Position numbers and translations under genes: made by a program. Below are positions 46,241 through 58,410 of a DNA stretch of 64,000 nucleotides, one piece after another; within the stretch, counting starts at the first letter, position 1; each line of letters begins with the position of its first letter. The DNA is from Arthrobotrys musiformis (lineage: Eukaryota > Ascomycota > Orbiliomycetes > Orbiliales > Orbiliaceae): NCBI GenBank assembly GCA_036971715.1, contig JAVHJL010000005.1, forward strand, positions 620,001-684,000. The letters are read 5' to 3'. The notes under the pieces were generated by a model. That model did not search any database, was not told where the DNA came from, and saw only the letters and a list, made by a program, of their open reading frames with translations.

Positions 46241-48143
46241 TTAGAACATACCGCCGCCCATGCCGCCCATACCACCTCCCATACCACCAGCTGGTGGAGC
46301 CTTCTCCTCTGGGGCGTCGACAATAGCGACCTCGGAGGTGGCGAGGAGGGAAGCGACACCGGAGGCGTCGACAAGACCGGTTCGGACAACCTTGAAGGGG
46401 TCAATGATACCGGCAGCAATCATGTCAGTATACTCTCCCTTGGCGGCATCGTAACCGTTGTTGAAGTTAGGGTCAGACATGACCTTAGCAACAACAACGC
46501 TACCTTCCTCACCAGCGTTCTCAACGATTGTCCTGGCAGGGCGGGTGATGGCGGTCTTGACAATGTTGATACCAAGGGTCTGGTCTGGGTTGGCTCCCTT
46601 GAGTTCGCTAAGGATGGCAATGGACTTGAGGAGAGCGGTACCACCACCGGGGACGATACCCTCCTCGACGGCGGCACGGGTGGCGTTCAAAGCATCGACG
46701 ACGCGATCCTTCTTCTCACCGACCTCAACCTCGCTGGAGCCACCAACCTTGATGATGGCAACACCGCCCTGCAACTTAGCGAGACGCTCCTGGAGTTTCT
46801 CCTTCTCATACTCGGAGGTGGCGGCATCAGCAATGACACCACGGATCTGCTCGCTCCTCTGGGCAATGGCATCAGCGGAACCTTCTCCGTTCAAGATGAT
46901 AGTGTCCTCCTTGGTGATGGTGATGCTGCCGGTAGATCCGAGCATGTCTGGGGTAAGCTTGTCGAGCTTGATGTCGAGCTCATCAGTGAAGACGATACCG
47001 TTGGTCAAGACGGCAATATCGCCCAAGATGTTCTTTCGGTTGTCACCGAATCCAGGGGCCTTGACGGCAGCGACCTGGAGTTGACCACGGAGCTTGTTGA
47101 GAATGCAGACAGCCAAGGCCTCACCGTCGATATCCTCGGCAATGATGACAAGTGGTCGGCGTTGTTGAGTGGAGATTTCAAGAGCTGGGATGATGTCCTG
47201 AACAGCAGAGATCTTCTTCTCAGAGAGAAGGATGAGAGGCTTCTCGAATTCAACCTTCTGGGACTTGGCGTCGGTCATGAAGTATGGCGAGATGTATCCT
47301 CGGTCGAACTTCATACCCTCGGTAACCTCAAGCTCATCCTCGATGGTCTTTCCCTCCTTAACGGTGATAACACCCTCCTTTCCAACCTTCTCCATAGCAC
47401 TGGCAATCAACTTTCCGACGTGCTGGTCGCCATTAGCGGAGATAGTGGCAACCTGGGCAATTTCTGCGGAAGTGGTGATTTCCCTCTTGTTCTCCTGGAT
47501 GTACTTGATGGCAGCATCGACGGCAGCCTGGGTTCCTCTCCTCAAATCCAGAGGGTTGCATCCAGAGGCAACGTTCTTGGCGGTTTCGGTAAAGATGTAG
47601 CGGGCAAGGACAGTGGCAGTAGTGGTACCGTCACCAGCAATCTCGTTGGTCTTGCTGGCAACATCTTGGAGCAGACGAGCACCAAGGTTGGCGAAGGGAT
47701 CCTTCAATGTGATAGCCCTGTAGAAGCACGAAGTTTTAGCATATGATTTTAGGATTGTAAACTTATATAGAGGAGGCAATAAAAAAGACTTACTTGGCAA
47801 CGGTGACACCATCCTTGGTGATCTTTGGGCTGCCGTAAGGGCTCTCTATCAGGACATTTCGTCCCTTAGGTCCTAATGTGACGGCAACGGCCTTTGCCAA
47901 AGTCTCCACACCCTCGAGCAGCGAAGCCCGACCCTCAATTCCGAACTTCAGTTCCTATGATGCAAATGTCGAATTAGTCTTTCGAAGTGGGGCAGTCATA
48001 GTGGCAATTGAATGACGAGTACATACCTTATGTGCATATCTCTTCTGCTGTAAGCTGGGCTGGATGGCAGTGAGTGGACGAAGTCTTCCAACGGAGCCGG
48101 ATCTCAAGGAAGACCGCGCGGTCGATGCAATAGCACGATGCAT
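46241..48143 (-). CDS. HSP60: mitochondrial chaperonin Hsp60
   Basis: Three exons on the minus strand, 48143..48027, 47954..47794 and 47717..46241, in frame, giving 584 residues. The first exon is almost exactly the matrix-targeting presequence: 39 residues rich in Arg and Ser with no acidic residue (MHRAIASTARSSLRSG). The GroEL-type landmarks follow: TLGPKGRNVLIE, TKDGVTVAK, NEIAGDGTTTATVLA with the ATPase Asp, VKAPGFGDNRK, VEEGIVPGGGTALL and the C-terminal GGM repeats. Hsp60 forms the folding chamber of the mitochondrial matrix with Hsp10. It is normally heat-induced; an isolated GAAATTTC, a minimal heat-shock-element half pair, lies at 48351, but a full three-unit element was not found. 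Confidence 0.97.
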
Positions 48144-49995
48144 GGTGAATGACGACGAAACAGAAATGAAGAAAAGAAATTAATTATGTACGATCCTCAA
48201 AAATGACGGAAAACAAAACTAGCTAAAGATGCTATTTTGTAAGGGGGTTGCACGTAAACACGCAAGGGTATCTCGAGGGAGGAGAGGAAGAAGGAGGGAG
48301 AATAATCGATGAGAGGGAAGGAAGAGGGAGGGTGGAAGATTTTGCGGAGAGAAATTTCGATAGCTTGTGGAATGTCGCAGAATCAAAAGAAAAAATTTGA
48401 TAGTGGCGGGAGAATGTGTTGTGGATGTGGTGGGATTGGGAAGTGTTTGCTTATCGGGAATTTCCTATCGCGGAAGCCCGCGGTAATGGCGCTTCCGGCG
48501 AGCTCCATTGGCCAGAGTTCTCGCCGGCCTATAGCTACCTATATACAGCTCGAACATCTACATAGAATTCTACGAGGGTATATGTATACGGATGGGGCAA
48601 TTCCGGGGGGTATGATGAAGTTGTATCGATAGTATAGTCCTCGGAAGCTCAAGATTAGCATCTGTGGCTATCTCTCTTAGAAGCTTGAGCTTGATAACCA
48701 ATTGGCATCTATATAGCTATGTATAGCTATATATATATACATATCTGTGATGCATCATGATACCTCCTGCACACACGACGCAGCCGAGTCGAATGGTAAA
48801 ATATGATATCAGAACCCAGGCATACGGAGCACTAATATATAGCCTTGACAGATGGGTTCTGGCGCCGGGTTGTGACCCGAAATCGCGGCTCGGGGCGCTA
48901 CGTACATAGATGACATGCCGTAGGCACTAAGTCGAGTGATGAGATGCAATTGCCAGCAGCTGGGACCAATCCTATCGATGTGTCCGTCGTCGATTGTATC
49001 TCCATGTACCCCGGTACCTCGTCATTTCCTCACGTTTGCCCGTTCGTGTATTTGGGTCAGGAGTATAGTAAGTAATACTATATCAAACGTCATCTGAGAT
49101 GGTGTGTGATGGCGGGCTGAATTCAAGGCGGCTGAGTAGCTCTACTTGGATATCAATATTCGTAGATACCCCTCCACGCTATGTAAATATATACTATGGC
49201 ATGCCATGGCCATGCACACAGGCAGGCAGGCAGGCAGCTCTTCGGTACGACAAACCGTATGCATCATCCTAAAATTCCGCCAGTCCACCCGAGGGAATAC
49301 CTACCAGGTACATTGCTAGCATGCTCCGTACCTTCTTAGCAGTCTCCCTCCCTGCCTCTAACCCTCAAGGATCTGACGAGCGTACTCGAGGATGTGCTCG
49401 AGGATACGGTAGCAACAGCAAGCGGACCATAGCTCAGGAGGTACTCGGGTCTGGTTTGGGTGGGGCCATCCAGCAAAAAAACATGAGCGATATCCAAGCA
49501 AGGAAAAGCTGCTTGCCAGCCAGCCCAAAGCCAAAGTTTTTGCGTTTTACACCACATTTTCCAGTCGTTCGACCAGCTCGACCTTTCTGTCCAAAACCCC
49601 CTTAAACACCCCACTATTCCCTACCATCGATTCCCTACCATCGACTCCTGGCCGTCATCCTCCTCGACCTCGACAAATAGTAGTAATAAGAAACTCCACG
49701 GATCTGTTTCCGCAGGATCAAGCTTCATCTCTGGTTTCCGTTCAGGTATGTCACGCTTATCTCTTCGAGGGCAGTAGCATAAATACCAGCTGTTGCTCCT
49801 GTCGTTTGTTGCTGTTGAGGGGTCACTGCCAGCTGCTGCTTGACAAGTACCTCTTAGCTCCTCTCCTCTACTTGCCTACTTGCTGTTTGACAACCACGAC
49901 GACAACCGTCTGCCCCTCATTGATCACCCGAAGCTTACCACCAACGTCGTCATCAGCTCATTAGACCCGAATACTTCCATCAGGATCCATCAAAA
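48144..49995. other. divergent promoters of HSP60 and cofilin
   Basis: Spacer of 1.85 kb between divergent genes. It holds a CAGG tetranucleotide run (49219-49237). Near the right end are pyrimidine-rich leader sequence and a TTCAG|GTATGT donor at 49746, possibly a 5' UTR intron of cofilin ending near 49857. Short frames here lack support. Confidence 0.5.
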
Positions 49996-50880
49996 ATGGT
50001 ATTTCAGCGACCCTTCTCTACCAATATTTTATTTCGACGCGTTACTAACGATGGTGATACTCTTGCCATATAGTCTCGTTCAGGGTAAGTTTAAATTTCA
50101 CGAACCTGGACAACCCCACCTTTGTACCTCCTATGATCGGAACAAACAAAATCGACACCATCCGAGCTCCAGAATGTCAAGACCTATACAGTCTTTGAAA
50201 TTTTCACTATCCAGGCAGCTTATACCGGTTCCGATATGGAGAACTTCCCATAATTCATGCACTGACCTATCGTTCGCCCAACCCCCTTAGTGTCACCGTC
50301 TCTTCTGAATGCGTAACCGCTTTCGAGGAGCTTAAACTCAGAAAGTCACACCAGTACATCGTCTACGCGCTGGGAAATAACGATACCGAAATCGTCATCG
50401 AAGCAAAAGGCGAACCCAACGAAAGAACATCGGAGACAAACGTTCTTACCGCGAACTATGAAGAGTTCGTGAAAGTCCTCCCGCCTAAGGACTGCAGATG
50501 GATCATTTATGATTTTGCATACAAAGAGGGGGATTCAGAGATTGTGAAGTATGGATTATACAGCCCCGATAATATTTAATGTGGCTTCAAAGGCTAAATG
50601 AGTCCGTAGGAACAAGATTGTGTTTATCTCCTGGTCCCCCGATAATGCTCCCATCAGAGTATGAAACCAAAGACCCCCCTCTTTTCCTGCATTACAACCC
50701 AGGGAGAACCTAAAATAGAAAGCTAACCTGGTTCTTTAATTTCTATAGAGCAAGATGACCTACTCTTCCTCTAAAGATGCCCTGAGGCGTGCTTTCAACG
50801 GTGTCGCCGCCGAGATCCAAGGCACCGATAGTTCTGAAGTCTCCTACGAGGCCCTCAAGGACAAGGTTGCCAAGAAATAA
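49996..50880 (+). CDS. COF1: cofilin (ADF/cofilin family)
   Basis: Five coding exons: 49996..49998 (the ATG alone), 50074..50084 (11 bases), 50291..50548, 50610..50658 and 50749..50880. All joins keep frame and give 150 residues, against 143 in yeast. The spliced start reads MSRSGVTV, like the yeast MSRSGVAV. The single ADF-homology domain has SHQYIVYALG, WIIYDFAY, VFISWSPDNAPIRSKMTYSSSKDALRRAF with the actin-binding long helix, and EVSYEALKDKV. It severs and recycles actin filaments. The ATG-only exon is supported by a perfect TACTAAC in the first intron. An insertion of about ten residues (EAKGEPNERTSETN) relative to yeast lies near residue 35. Several junctions were fixed by homology. Confidence 0.93.
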
Positions 50881-51993
50881 ATAGGTTGTATTGGACTCGG
50901 AAACCACTGAGCCTCGCCGTACTGCTACCTAGGAAACAAAAATCCTCTATACCTTACTCCTGATGCGACTGGTCGAGTGATTGGGTTTTTATCTAGCAAA
51001 GCTCGCCGACTCTGTGTTCAGTCTTATTTTTTCTACCCCTCTGTTCGCGACCATGGTCCTTCCTGTGAACGAAGCACGTTTAAATGAGGAAGATCTTTCA
51101 TCCTGGGAGGTCTTTGTTTTTTTTTTGTCTTTTCGGATGAAATGCATTTCTGCGTGTTTGCTGTTTTCTTTTGTCTCTAAGGCCTATGGATACATGATAA
51201 TGCGCATACAGATATATTTTTTTCACTATTTCCTAGAATCGCCACTTACCCGGAATCCGTGGCAGCGAGAAAGAGCCTCCCCGAGAATGAACCCGCGGTG
51301 TATCGGCCGTATATATGTTACCGGGAAGGCAAAGCCGGCGAGAGAAAAGAGGGAAGGGGGGGGGGGGGAAGGATTCGTCTTGAAAATTGGTCTAGATTGA
51401 AAATGCTTTACAAAAGAGGCATACCGGGCTTGAGCACATGTGACGTAGGATCCAATAGTTGGCCCTCCGAGAGAAAGCTTTATCGTGCATACGTGCAAGG
51501 CCGATGTCAACTGCCCAAATATTTTATATATCTCTCTGGTCGGGTACCTATTTACTCGCGGGTTGTGGAAGGGACCGGGCCATGGACGGCCAATGCAATG
51601 CAGTTCTTATTGCATTGAATACCGGCCGGCCTTGTCTTCAAGAGTCTTGTCTTGTCTTGTCTTGCCTAACTACTGCTATTGAATTCTCTAAAGGGCCGGC
51701 GTGCTTGCTGACTGCGAGCAAGCAACAACAAGCAAGCGACCGGCAGCCCGAGTAAAAATTGAGAGAAAAAAAAAAAAAAAAAAAAAGCCAACCAGCCAGC
51801 CAGCACAAACCAAACCAACCTCCAAGTTTTCCCCCTTCCACTCGCTGCAACTCAACTCAACTCAACCTTCTCCTTCCTCCAACCAACCCACCTCTCCCAC
51901 CATCCAGTCGCCACTGACGTCTGTCGATATCAATCAGTTTCCGCCCGCAGATAGCACGAAAACACTTGAATTTTGTCGCTCTCATCATCTCAG
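50881..51993. other. cofilin 3' region and H2A.Z promoter/leader
   Basis: Contains a CTTGT pentamer run (51645-51664), a 21-base A run (51766-51786) and a pyrimidine-rich probable leader exon up to the donor at 51994. No protein gene seen. Confidence 0.5.
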
Positions 51994-52320
51994 GTAATTA
52001 GGTTCTCGTAATATCCATCAGCGACACCGTTATCTTTTTTTTGGCATTTTTTCCCTCCCTGGTTCTTTCGAGACCTGCTTTCTGGATGGCTTTGAATGTT
52101 GGCGATATGCCACGGCAGGATAACTTTTTTTTGATGTTTGTTTTTATGAAAACATGTCTTCGAAAGAGCCTGTCAAAAAAAAAAAAGTCAACCACCAAAA
52201 TTTTCGGCCTGTGACCCGAGTCGAGTCCTTGATCTGACTCCCATCGCCTCGGCTTCCCGACACATGCATGGACGGGACTGTTGCTAACAACGAGTGACCT
52301 TTTTTTTGTCAATGTGTAGA
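51994..52320 (+). other. probable 5' UTR intron of H2A.Z
   Basis: Donor CTCAG|GTAATT at 51994 and acceptor GTGTAG at 52320, about 90 bases before the start codon. A pyrimidine-rich leader precedes it and the T-rich intron body fits. No cDNA support. Confidence 0.45.
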
Positions 52321-52411
52321 TAGATAGAACCCCTCACGACTATCCTTTACGACCTTCCGTCTTGATCCTGACCTGATTCCAATCCAATATCCATCCGACA
52401 AACCAACCAAA

Positions 52412-53278
52412 ATGACTGGCAAAGGAAAGTCCATGGGTGGAAAGTCTGGCGGAAAGGCCAGTGGTGATGGCGTCCATAAGACACAAATCTCGCATTCGCA
52501 ACGTGCTGGTCTGCAGGTACGGTACTCTTAGTTGCAAACCCCAAATTTCTTTCTTTTTCCCGTTCCTATGGCTGTTCACCGTAGACGCTTTTTTAATCCT
52601 GCTTGCTGGCCTTACTTGCTTGCTCGCATGGCCATGCGACTGGGGCCCACCAATCACATAGCTGCCACGCAACACCATGAAGTTTCCCCACACTCTGCTT
52701 CCGCTGTTTGACAGGCGGCTCCTTTGATCTGGCTTTTGCCTCTCCTTCGATGTATCGACGTGCCACTCTTAACTACGCGATGGATCCCTTTTTTGTTGTA
52801 TTGTTCGGAAGGTTGGTGTCGTAATGCTTACTCATGTTTAACGTTATAGTTCCCATGTGGTCGTGTCAAGCGTTTCCTCAAGAGAGATACTCAGGGTCGT
52901 ATGAGGGTCGGAGCGAAAGGTAAGATCCTTCCTTCCAACGAGGTTTTCTTGAACCTCGAACCCATTGGTAACCGTGCACGTTGTCGACGTCGTACTGACC
53001 CTGACTTTTGCGACATCGTAGCCGCCGTTTACGTCACCGCCGTTCTGGAGTACCTAACCGCCGAGGTTCTCGAACTCGCTGGTAACGCTGCAAAGGACTT
53101 GAAGGTCAAGCGTATCACCCCTCGTCATTTGCAGCTGGCTATTCGTGGAGACGAAGAATTAGACACTCTCATCCGAGCTACCATTGCAAACGGTGGTGTC
53201 CTGCCTCACATCAACAGAGCTCTGTTGCTCAAGGTCGAAAAGAAGAAGAAGGGCGGTGCCGCTTCTTCTTCTTCTTGA
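52412..53278 (+). CDS. HTZ1: histone variant H2A.Z
   Basis: Three exons: 52412..52516, 52850..52919 and 53022..53278, giving 143 residues. The N-terminal tail is Lys/Gly-rich (MTGKGKSMGGKSGGK). The histone fold reads AGLQFPCGRVKRFLK, MRVGAKAAVYVTAVLEYL, AKDLKVKRITPRHLQLA, RGDEELDTLIRATIANGGV and LPHINRALLLKVEKKKK. The LDTLIRATIA acidic-patch extension and VTAVLEYLTAEV distinguish H2A.Z from canonical H2A. SWR1 places it in nucleosomes flanking promoters. The second intron (52920..53021) is 102 bases, stop-free and a multiple of three, so an unspliced reading would insert 34 foreign residues in loop 1. The junction is set by the invariant GAKAAVYV. Confidence 0.96.
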
Positions 53279-55305
53279 ATTTGAAATTGTACTCTTTCCA
53301 CTTTTGATTCCGAATCACTTGCTGCTACCGGAGCCTTTCATTTCGCCTCAATCGAAAAAACCGCCGTTGAATTTTGCCTTTTCGAATAAAACGTGGACTT
53401 TGACTCGACGCCTCGCAAAACGGATACCCCGCTCCATCTTTTTCTTCAAAAACTATGGAACTACGAATTTTTCCTCGACTTTTCAAAGCTAACCGTTAAA
53501 ACTCTACCCCAAGCTAGCAGCCTCGACTCGGATTTCTCTCTCTGTCAAATCATATTTATTTTTTTCTGACATAAGAACTTTCCCTATGAGTGGCTTCTAC
53601 TACGATCTTCCTATCTGGTCCCCGCACAACCCTCCCCGCTCCGAATATTACTGCGACTGGTTTTTTTTGTCTCTTGTTATACTTCTTTCCTTGAGAACCT
53701 GGGGACCCCCATGTGCTTTGGCAGCAGCTCCTTTTCTAGCTTTTTCTAGTTTTCAACGGGTAGCGGGTTCTTTCCTTTTTGTCTTATTATACGCGTGTGG
53801 CATTCTGAGGGGCTTTTTTTTTGCTTTAGTGTGTGTTTTTTTCATGCCTATGGATACTTGTATTACGGACGTCCTAGAGAGGGGAAGGACAGAGGGGAGA
53901 ATGAGAGAAAGAAATATAAAAATCTGAGAAAAAATGACCCAAAAAACGAATATTTTTTCTGTATAACCGTTTAAGAAAGAAACGCCTCGTAGAGGGGTGG
54001 AGGGGTGAATGCATGAGTGGCTGCGGACGGAGGGGTATAATATATGCAGTCTGTGGCGGGGGTTATGGCTAGCTTGCTAGCTAGCTTCGGGGCTTGCTGC
54101 CGGATATAAAAGTTTTTTAAAAGGGAAGTATGTAAGGACTAGTATGGGTACATGACCTGGCTGTGAGCTTGAGACTAGCGCTATGGCTTTGGACTTGTCT
54201 GGGTTGGGTAATCCGGTAGGTCATTGGTTCTGTTCGCGAGTATCAAGGCTAGTAGCTTATTGCAATATTGTTCTTTTTTTAAAGTTTCGTCGACGGCTGT
54301 GCGGATGATTAATTACGATTAAGATAATTTCCCGAGGATATTGGATGTGCATGCATATGCGGATTATATATAATTGTAAACAAATTTTTCCGATAGGGGA
54401 AAGGTTTAATGGGGGTGCCCTTTTTGAAAAAAAAACTCGAGGGGTGGGGAGGTACGATGCGTCTGGCACCGTATGTGGATGTCACAAGATTGGGGGGTAT
54501 GGTTGTATACCGTATGCATATGTAGGTATTCTGCCGAGTGCTAGCTGGGATAGTATCCCGTATAACTCGGGACGGTAAAGAAATCAGCATCGTGAAGTTG
54601 TAGGTTTCTCGTCATGATGACGTAATATGCTGTATGACCCCGAGATTGTGAGTATACCAGCTGCCACTACTCGAGCATCATCAATATTATTCCGATATAT
54701 ATGGTGCTATACACAGACGGCAAACGGAGGGAGGAATCCAACATATCCAACATAATTGTAAAATATACCGTCTTATCAAAGGGAATTTGAAGGGGAGATG
54801 CAGGTCCAAGGTTGCAATTTATACGCAACCATCCGTTCTTATAGGTTTCAGGTTAGCTAGGTGGATAATAGAGGAAAAATTCTTTTGAGCTCCTTGCATG
54901 ATCTGAAGTTCTTGCATGGGGTAGATATCTTTTTTTTTTTTTTTTTAGAGGGAAAGCACAGGCATTATATTTGTGCGACGTCAATATTATGTTGTAATTC
55001 GTCCTTTGATATGGAACGATACATATGTAACGACGTGAAAGCTTAAAAATGGCTGGTCTGCCACACTTTGTCATGTGACCGTCAATCAAGATGGCAAGGG
55101 GGAGGATTCCGTTATATATTCAGGACGAGACGAAAAGAAAGGGGTGTGTGTGGGAATGCAAATGGACGGGCAAGGGGGTTACGGAGGAGGAGAACACCGC
55201 AGGTACGCATTTTTTTTACGTATCGATGTGATTGGGAAAAACAATCTCGATTATCGGAAAAACCCAACGTAAAGGAATTCAGTTGCAGCAATCTTGCAGC
55301 TCGCC

Positions 55306-55307
<2 letters not shown>

Positions 55308-55341
<34 letters not shown>
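55308..55341. repeat. poly(T) run, 34 bases
   Basis: An uninterrupted run of T in non-coding DNA, the longest homopolymer in the window. Its length is prone to sequencing error. Confidence 0.95.
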
Positions 55342-55342
<1 letters not shown>

Positions 55343-56908
55343 AAAGGGAACCAAAAAGAAAGTTATTACGCGTGTGTGATTTTGGTTTGCAGTTTGCAGG
55401 GTTTGTGGATGGCACTGGCAGGCCCTCCGTATGGGAACGGGCTCCGGAAGAAATGCAGGAGTTTACTTTGGTTCGACAGCTTTTGATGGGTGGAGAATCG
55501 GTTTTGGACCCTGGTTTGATTGGGCGGTGGAGTATTTTATATCGGAACTATATTTTTTTTTTTTGTCTTGTGACTCTGTGGAGATGCAGATGTTTTACGG
55601 TCTACGAGGGTAGTTGCCTTGCAGGAGAATTAATTATAATTCGGGAGCCCGGCCGGCGCCAGTTAGTAGCCAGTTGGATCATGTCGGTTAGATGCGAAGC
55701 TGAGGTTCTGGACCCGTCGACATTCATGCATTCACGGGCTTCCGCATCTATACCGTCGATAGTATGCGAGGTTGTATGCAGCGGAGGACCGGCCGAGGAG
55801 GGGCTTTTATATCACATCGTTGGATTTCCCCGTATCGGTTCTGAGACTCCAATTGCAATCCCTCACATTCCCAAGTCCACCCCCCTGCGAGAGCAGCTAG
55901 TACGCAGTGGCTGTCCATTGCGAATGGAAGCTTTGAGCTTTGAGCTGGAACGGGATCCAACGTATACTATGAGATATTCAGGTTCAGGAGATCTTAGCCC
56001 GAAGCATCCAATTGGTGACCCCATTACGATCCCTTTTTTGATAATTCGTGAAGGGTTAGTAGTTTTTGTTCGTTCAGGTCCGCAACCAATTGCATGCATT
56101 GGATGCGTCTAGCTGAAATGGGGAGCTTTGCCATCCAAAGTTCCCGCTCCCGCGTAAGCCCTCCCAATGAGGGAATTCAAACTAGTCGACGGGATGATAG
56201 GGTAGCTCGCCTTTTTGCCATGAGGTTTTTTTCCTTCTTGTTGCAAGTTGATAATGGCTTCAAAAGAAAAGAGATAACTTGCTTAGACTAGCTGGTTCCA
56301 ACTAGTCTCGGGACGGGCAATATGGGTACGGTTTAGTTGAATCTTCAAAGAAAGAGAGAAAAAGGGCTGTCGTCAAACTTGTGCCGAAATTTGAAATGAA
56401 ACTCTTTTTTTGGGGGGTGGGAAACACCTCTTTTGGGTGAGGGGGAGGATTTAAATTTTCTTTTAGTTGCCCTTTGATTATATTAGCTAGCTTTTGCTTA
56501 GCTCTCCGTTGTACCCCTTAATCATCATGTTACTACCTAGTTCACGGGGGCGGGCACTTTCGTGGAGACAATATTTACATTTGAGCACAATTTTGTTTTT
56601 TGATTGATTGATTGATTTTTTTTTTTTGGAGATGAAGAAAGAAGGAGCTCTGTTCTACAGATCTCTCTCTTTCACTCTCTCAAAGGGGTGGTTTTATTTG
56701 TGGCTAGATTGAATTCTTGATGGTGATGGGATATATCATTATAGAGAGTGTGTATTCGGGGCGATGGTCTGGTGATAGGATATTTTGTTTTTGGAAGTGA
56801 CGGAGGATGGCTGGCTGTCATAAGACGTAGACGGAATAATAAATTAGAAACCTAGCATCTGCGTCGGTGCGGTTTCATTCGTCGGGTTATATCCCGTCCG
56901 CCATAATC

Positions 56909-56933
56909 AAAAAAAAAAAAAAAAAAAAAAAAA
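56909..56933. repeat. poly(A) run, 25 bases
   Basis: Uninterrupted A run in the spacer between H2A.Z and PIN4. Confidence 0.95.
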
Positions 56934-58410
56934 GATAAATAAAAACGTGAGATAAATTGATTTCACAGCCTCTTTGTTCGAATCGATTCCCGTCCGCCGA
57001 AAAGAAACAAGTGAAAAAAAGGGAAGTCTCAAATTTCCTTTTTGGCGGGTGCGTGCGTGTCTACTGCTATATTTGTAGAAGGGAAACGAGATGAAGGGAG
57101 AGAGAAGGAAAGAACCCACCATGGTTGAGTCGGGTTCCCGGGGGTCCCCACGCAGGCGCGCCGAGATTCGATAGTCCTCTAGAAGGATCATTCACCCCTC
57201 CCTTTTTGCTCTGGAATTGGAGTGTTTTAGAAACGGGATAAGACATGAATGAAAGCTGGGTTTTTAGTTAGCTCGAAGGTGGATTTTTTTTTGTCAATGT
57301 CGAGCTTGATCAAGTTCAAACGGACAAGGACTGATCCGTCGGGTTCGTTCTCCTTCTTACCCCCTTTAAGCTTGTGAGCTTTTACGTCGGGAGGCGAAAA
57401 AGAGCAGAGTGAAAAGCAGGAGAAACATTTAACAAAAAAGTTTGTGCCCGACGGGATCGTGAGTCGTGTGTACCACCGTAGACGTATGTATAAATATACA
57501 TTTATATGCAATGCCTGTATATGTATGCATGCAGGCATATGGATCGGTCCCGCATTACCTAGGTTCTGTAGTCTGGACTTTTTTTTTTGTACTGCATACT
57601 CATATTTGGGGCAAGAGAAAATATCGACCCAAGTGATTGTCTTGATGTTACGCCGCAGCATTTATCTGTGGTGAGACGGAGGCCCGGGAGGAGAAGGGAA
57701 AGGGATGGGACGGGATGGATTGACTCGAAGGAACATTTGATATTGCCCTTTCGTTATTGACATTCTTCTCCCTTGCCCGGAAATCTGCCATCGGACCCAG
57801 CCATCGCTATTAGGTCTGTGTAGTGGTATTGGTGGGTCCCCACATCTGTATCCAACGACACGGATCGAGGGGAGAGTGCCAAACGACCAATGATCGATTG
57901 GGGTGACCCGTGCAGCAGGTACGGAGTAAGTTCGATGTGAAGCAAAGAAGCAGCAGCGGACCGGGTAGGGTTCTCCTGAATTGAGAGCCAAGCTTTCCCC
58001 GAACATGCAGCCTGAGATTCCTTTTTTTCCTTTTCTTGAATGAAATGTTATTTTTCTTCTTCTTCGTCCACCTACCTCATTTAAAGGTCGACAGGTTATA
58101 TTAGTCAAGCCGTTAAGGCCAATATTAGAGAAGGGGGTGGGACGTCTTGCCTGCATCGCCTCTCGCCATCTCCTTCCCGCGCGCGCCCTTTACATATATC
58201 CCCTCCTCCAGCTTCCTTGCATCTTTTTCTTTTGATATCGTTTTTTGTTCTTTTAGCCACTTCAGCTCGACTCTTCTCTATCGCTCGTTCAGGTCATTCG
58301 TAACCAAAGCCGTCTATATCATATCAATCGGTCACCATCGATATCGCTAGTCACCATCCGCCATTATCACCACCACCAATCACATCGACACCATCGTCAT
58401 ATTATACTCA

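Larger units (their letters stand above)
53279..58410. other. 5 kb non-coding stretch rich in homopolymers
   Basis: Starts with the H2A.Z 3' UTR. Apparent frames here (for example 53586..53927 and 55294..56112) are built on T runs and have no domain. Long T or A runs lie at 54930-54946, 55308-55341 and 56909-56933. Toward the right end (about 58180-58410) are a TATA-like TACATATAT and a pyrimidine-rich leader, probably the PIN4 promoter. Confidence 0.5.

Noticed and set aside
46458..47746. Two long plus-strand frames opposite HSP60
   Set aside because: They are antisense shadows of a strongly biased coding sequence, with no family resemblance.
48351..48358. GAAATTTC upstream of HSP60 as a heat-shock element
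   Set aside because: Only two of the usual three or more alternating units are in phase, so it was noted under HSP60 but not called as a site.
50074..50084. ATG at 50051 as the cofilin start, joined by a 20-base intron
   Set aside because: Twenty bases is too short for splicing. The ATG at 49996 gives a normal-length intron with TACTAAC.
52901..53278. Continuous 125-codon frame suggesting an H2A.Z with an extra internal segment
   Set aside because: The extra 34 residues are a stop-free intron. Removing them restores the invariant GAKAAVYV.
53586..53927. 113-codon hydrophobic frame downstream of H2A.Z
   Set aside because: It lies in the expected H2A.Z 3' UTR and owes its hydrophobicity to T-rich sequence.
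55294..56112. 272-codon plus-strand frame beginning with a poly-Phe stretch
   Set aside because: It depends on the 34-base T run for its opening and has no domain, splice support or sensible composition.
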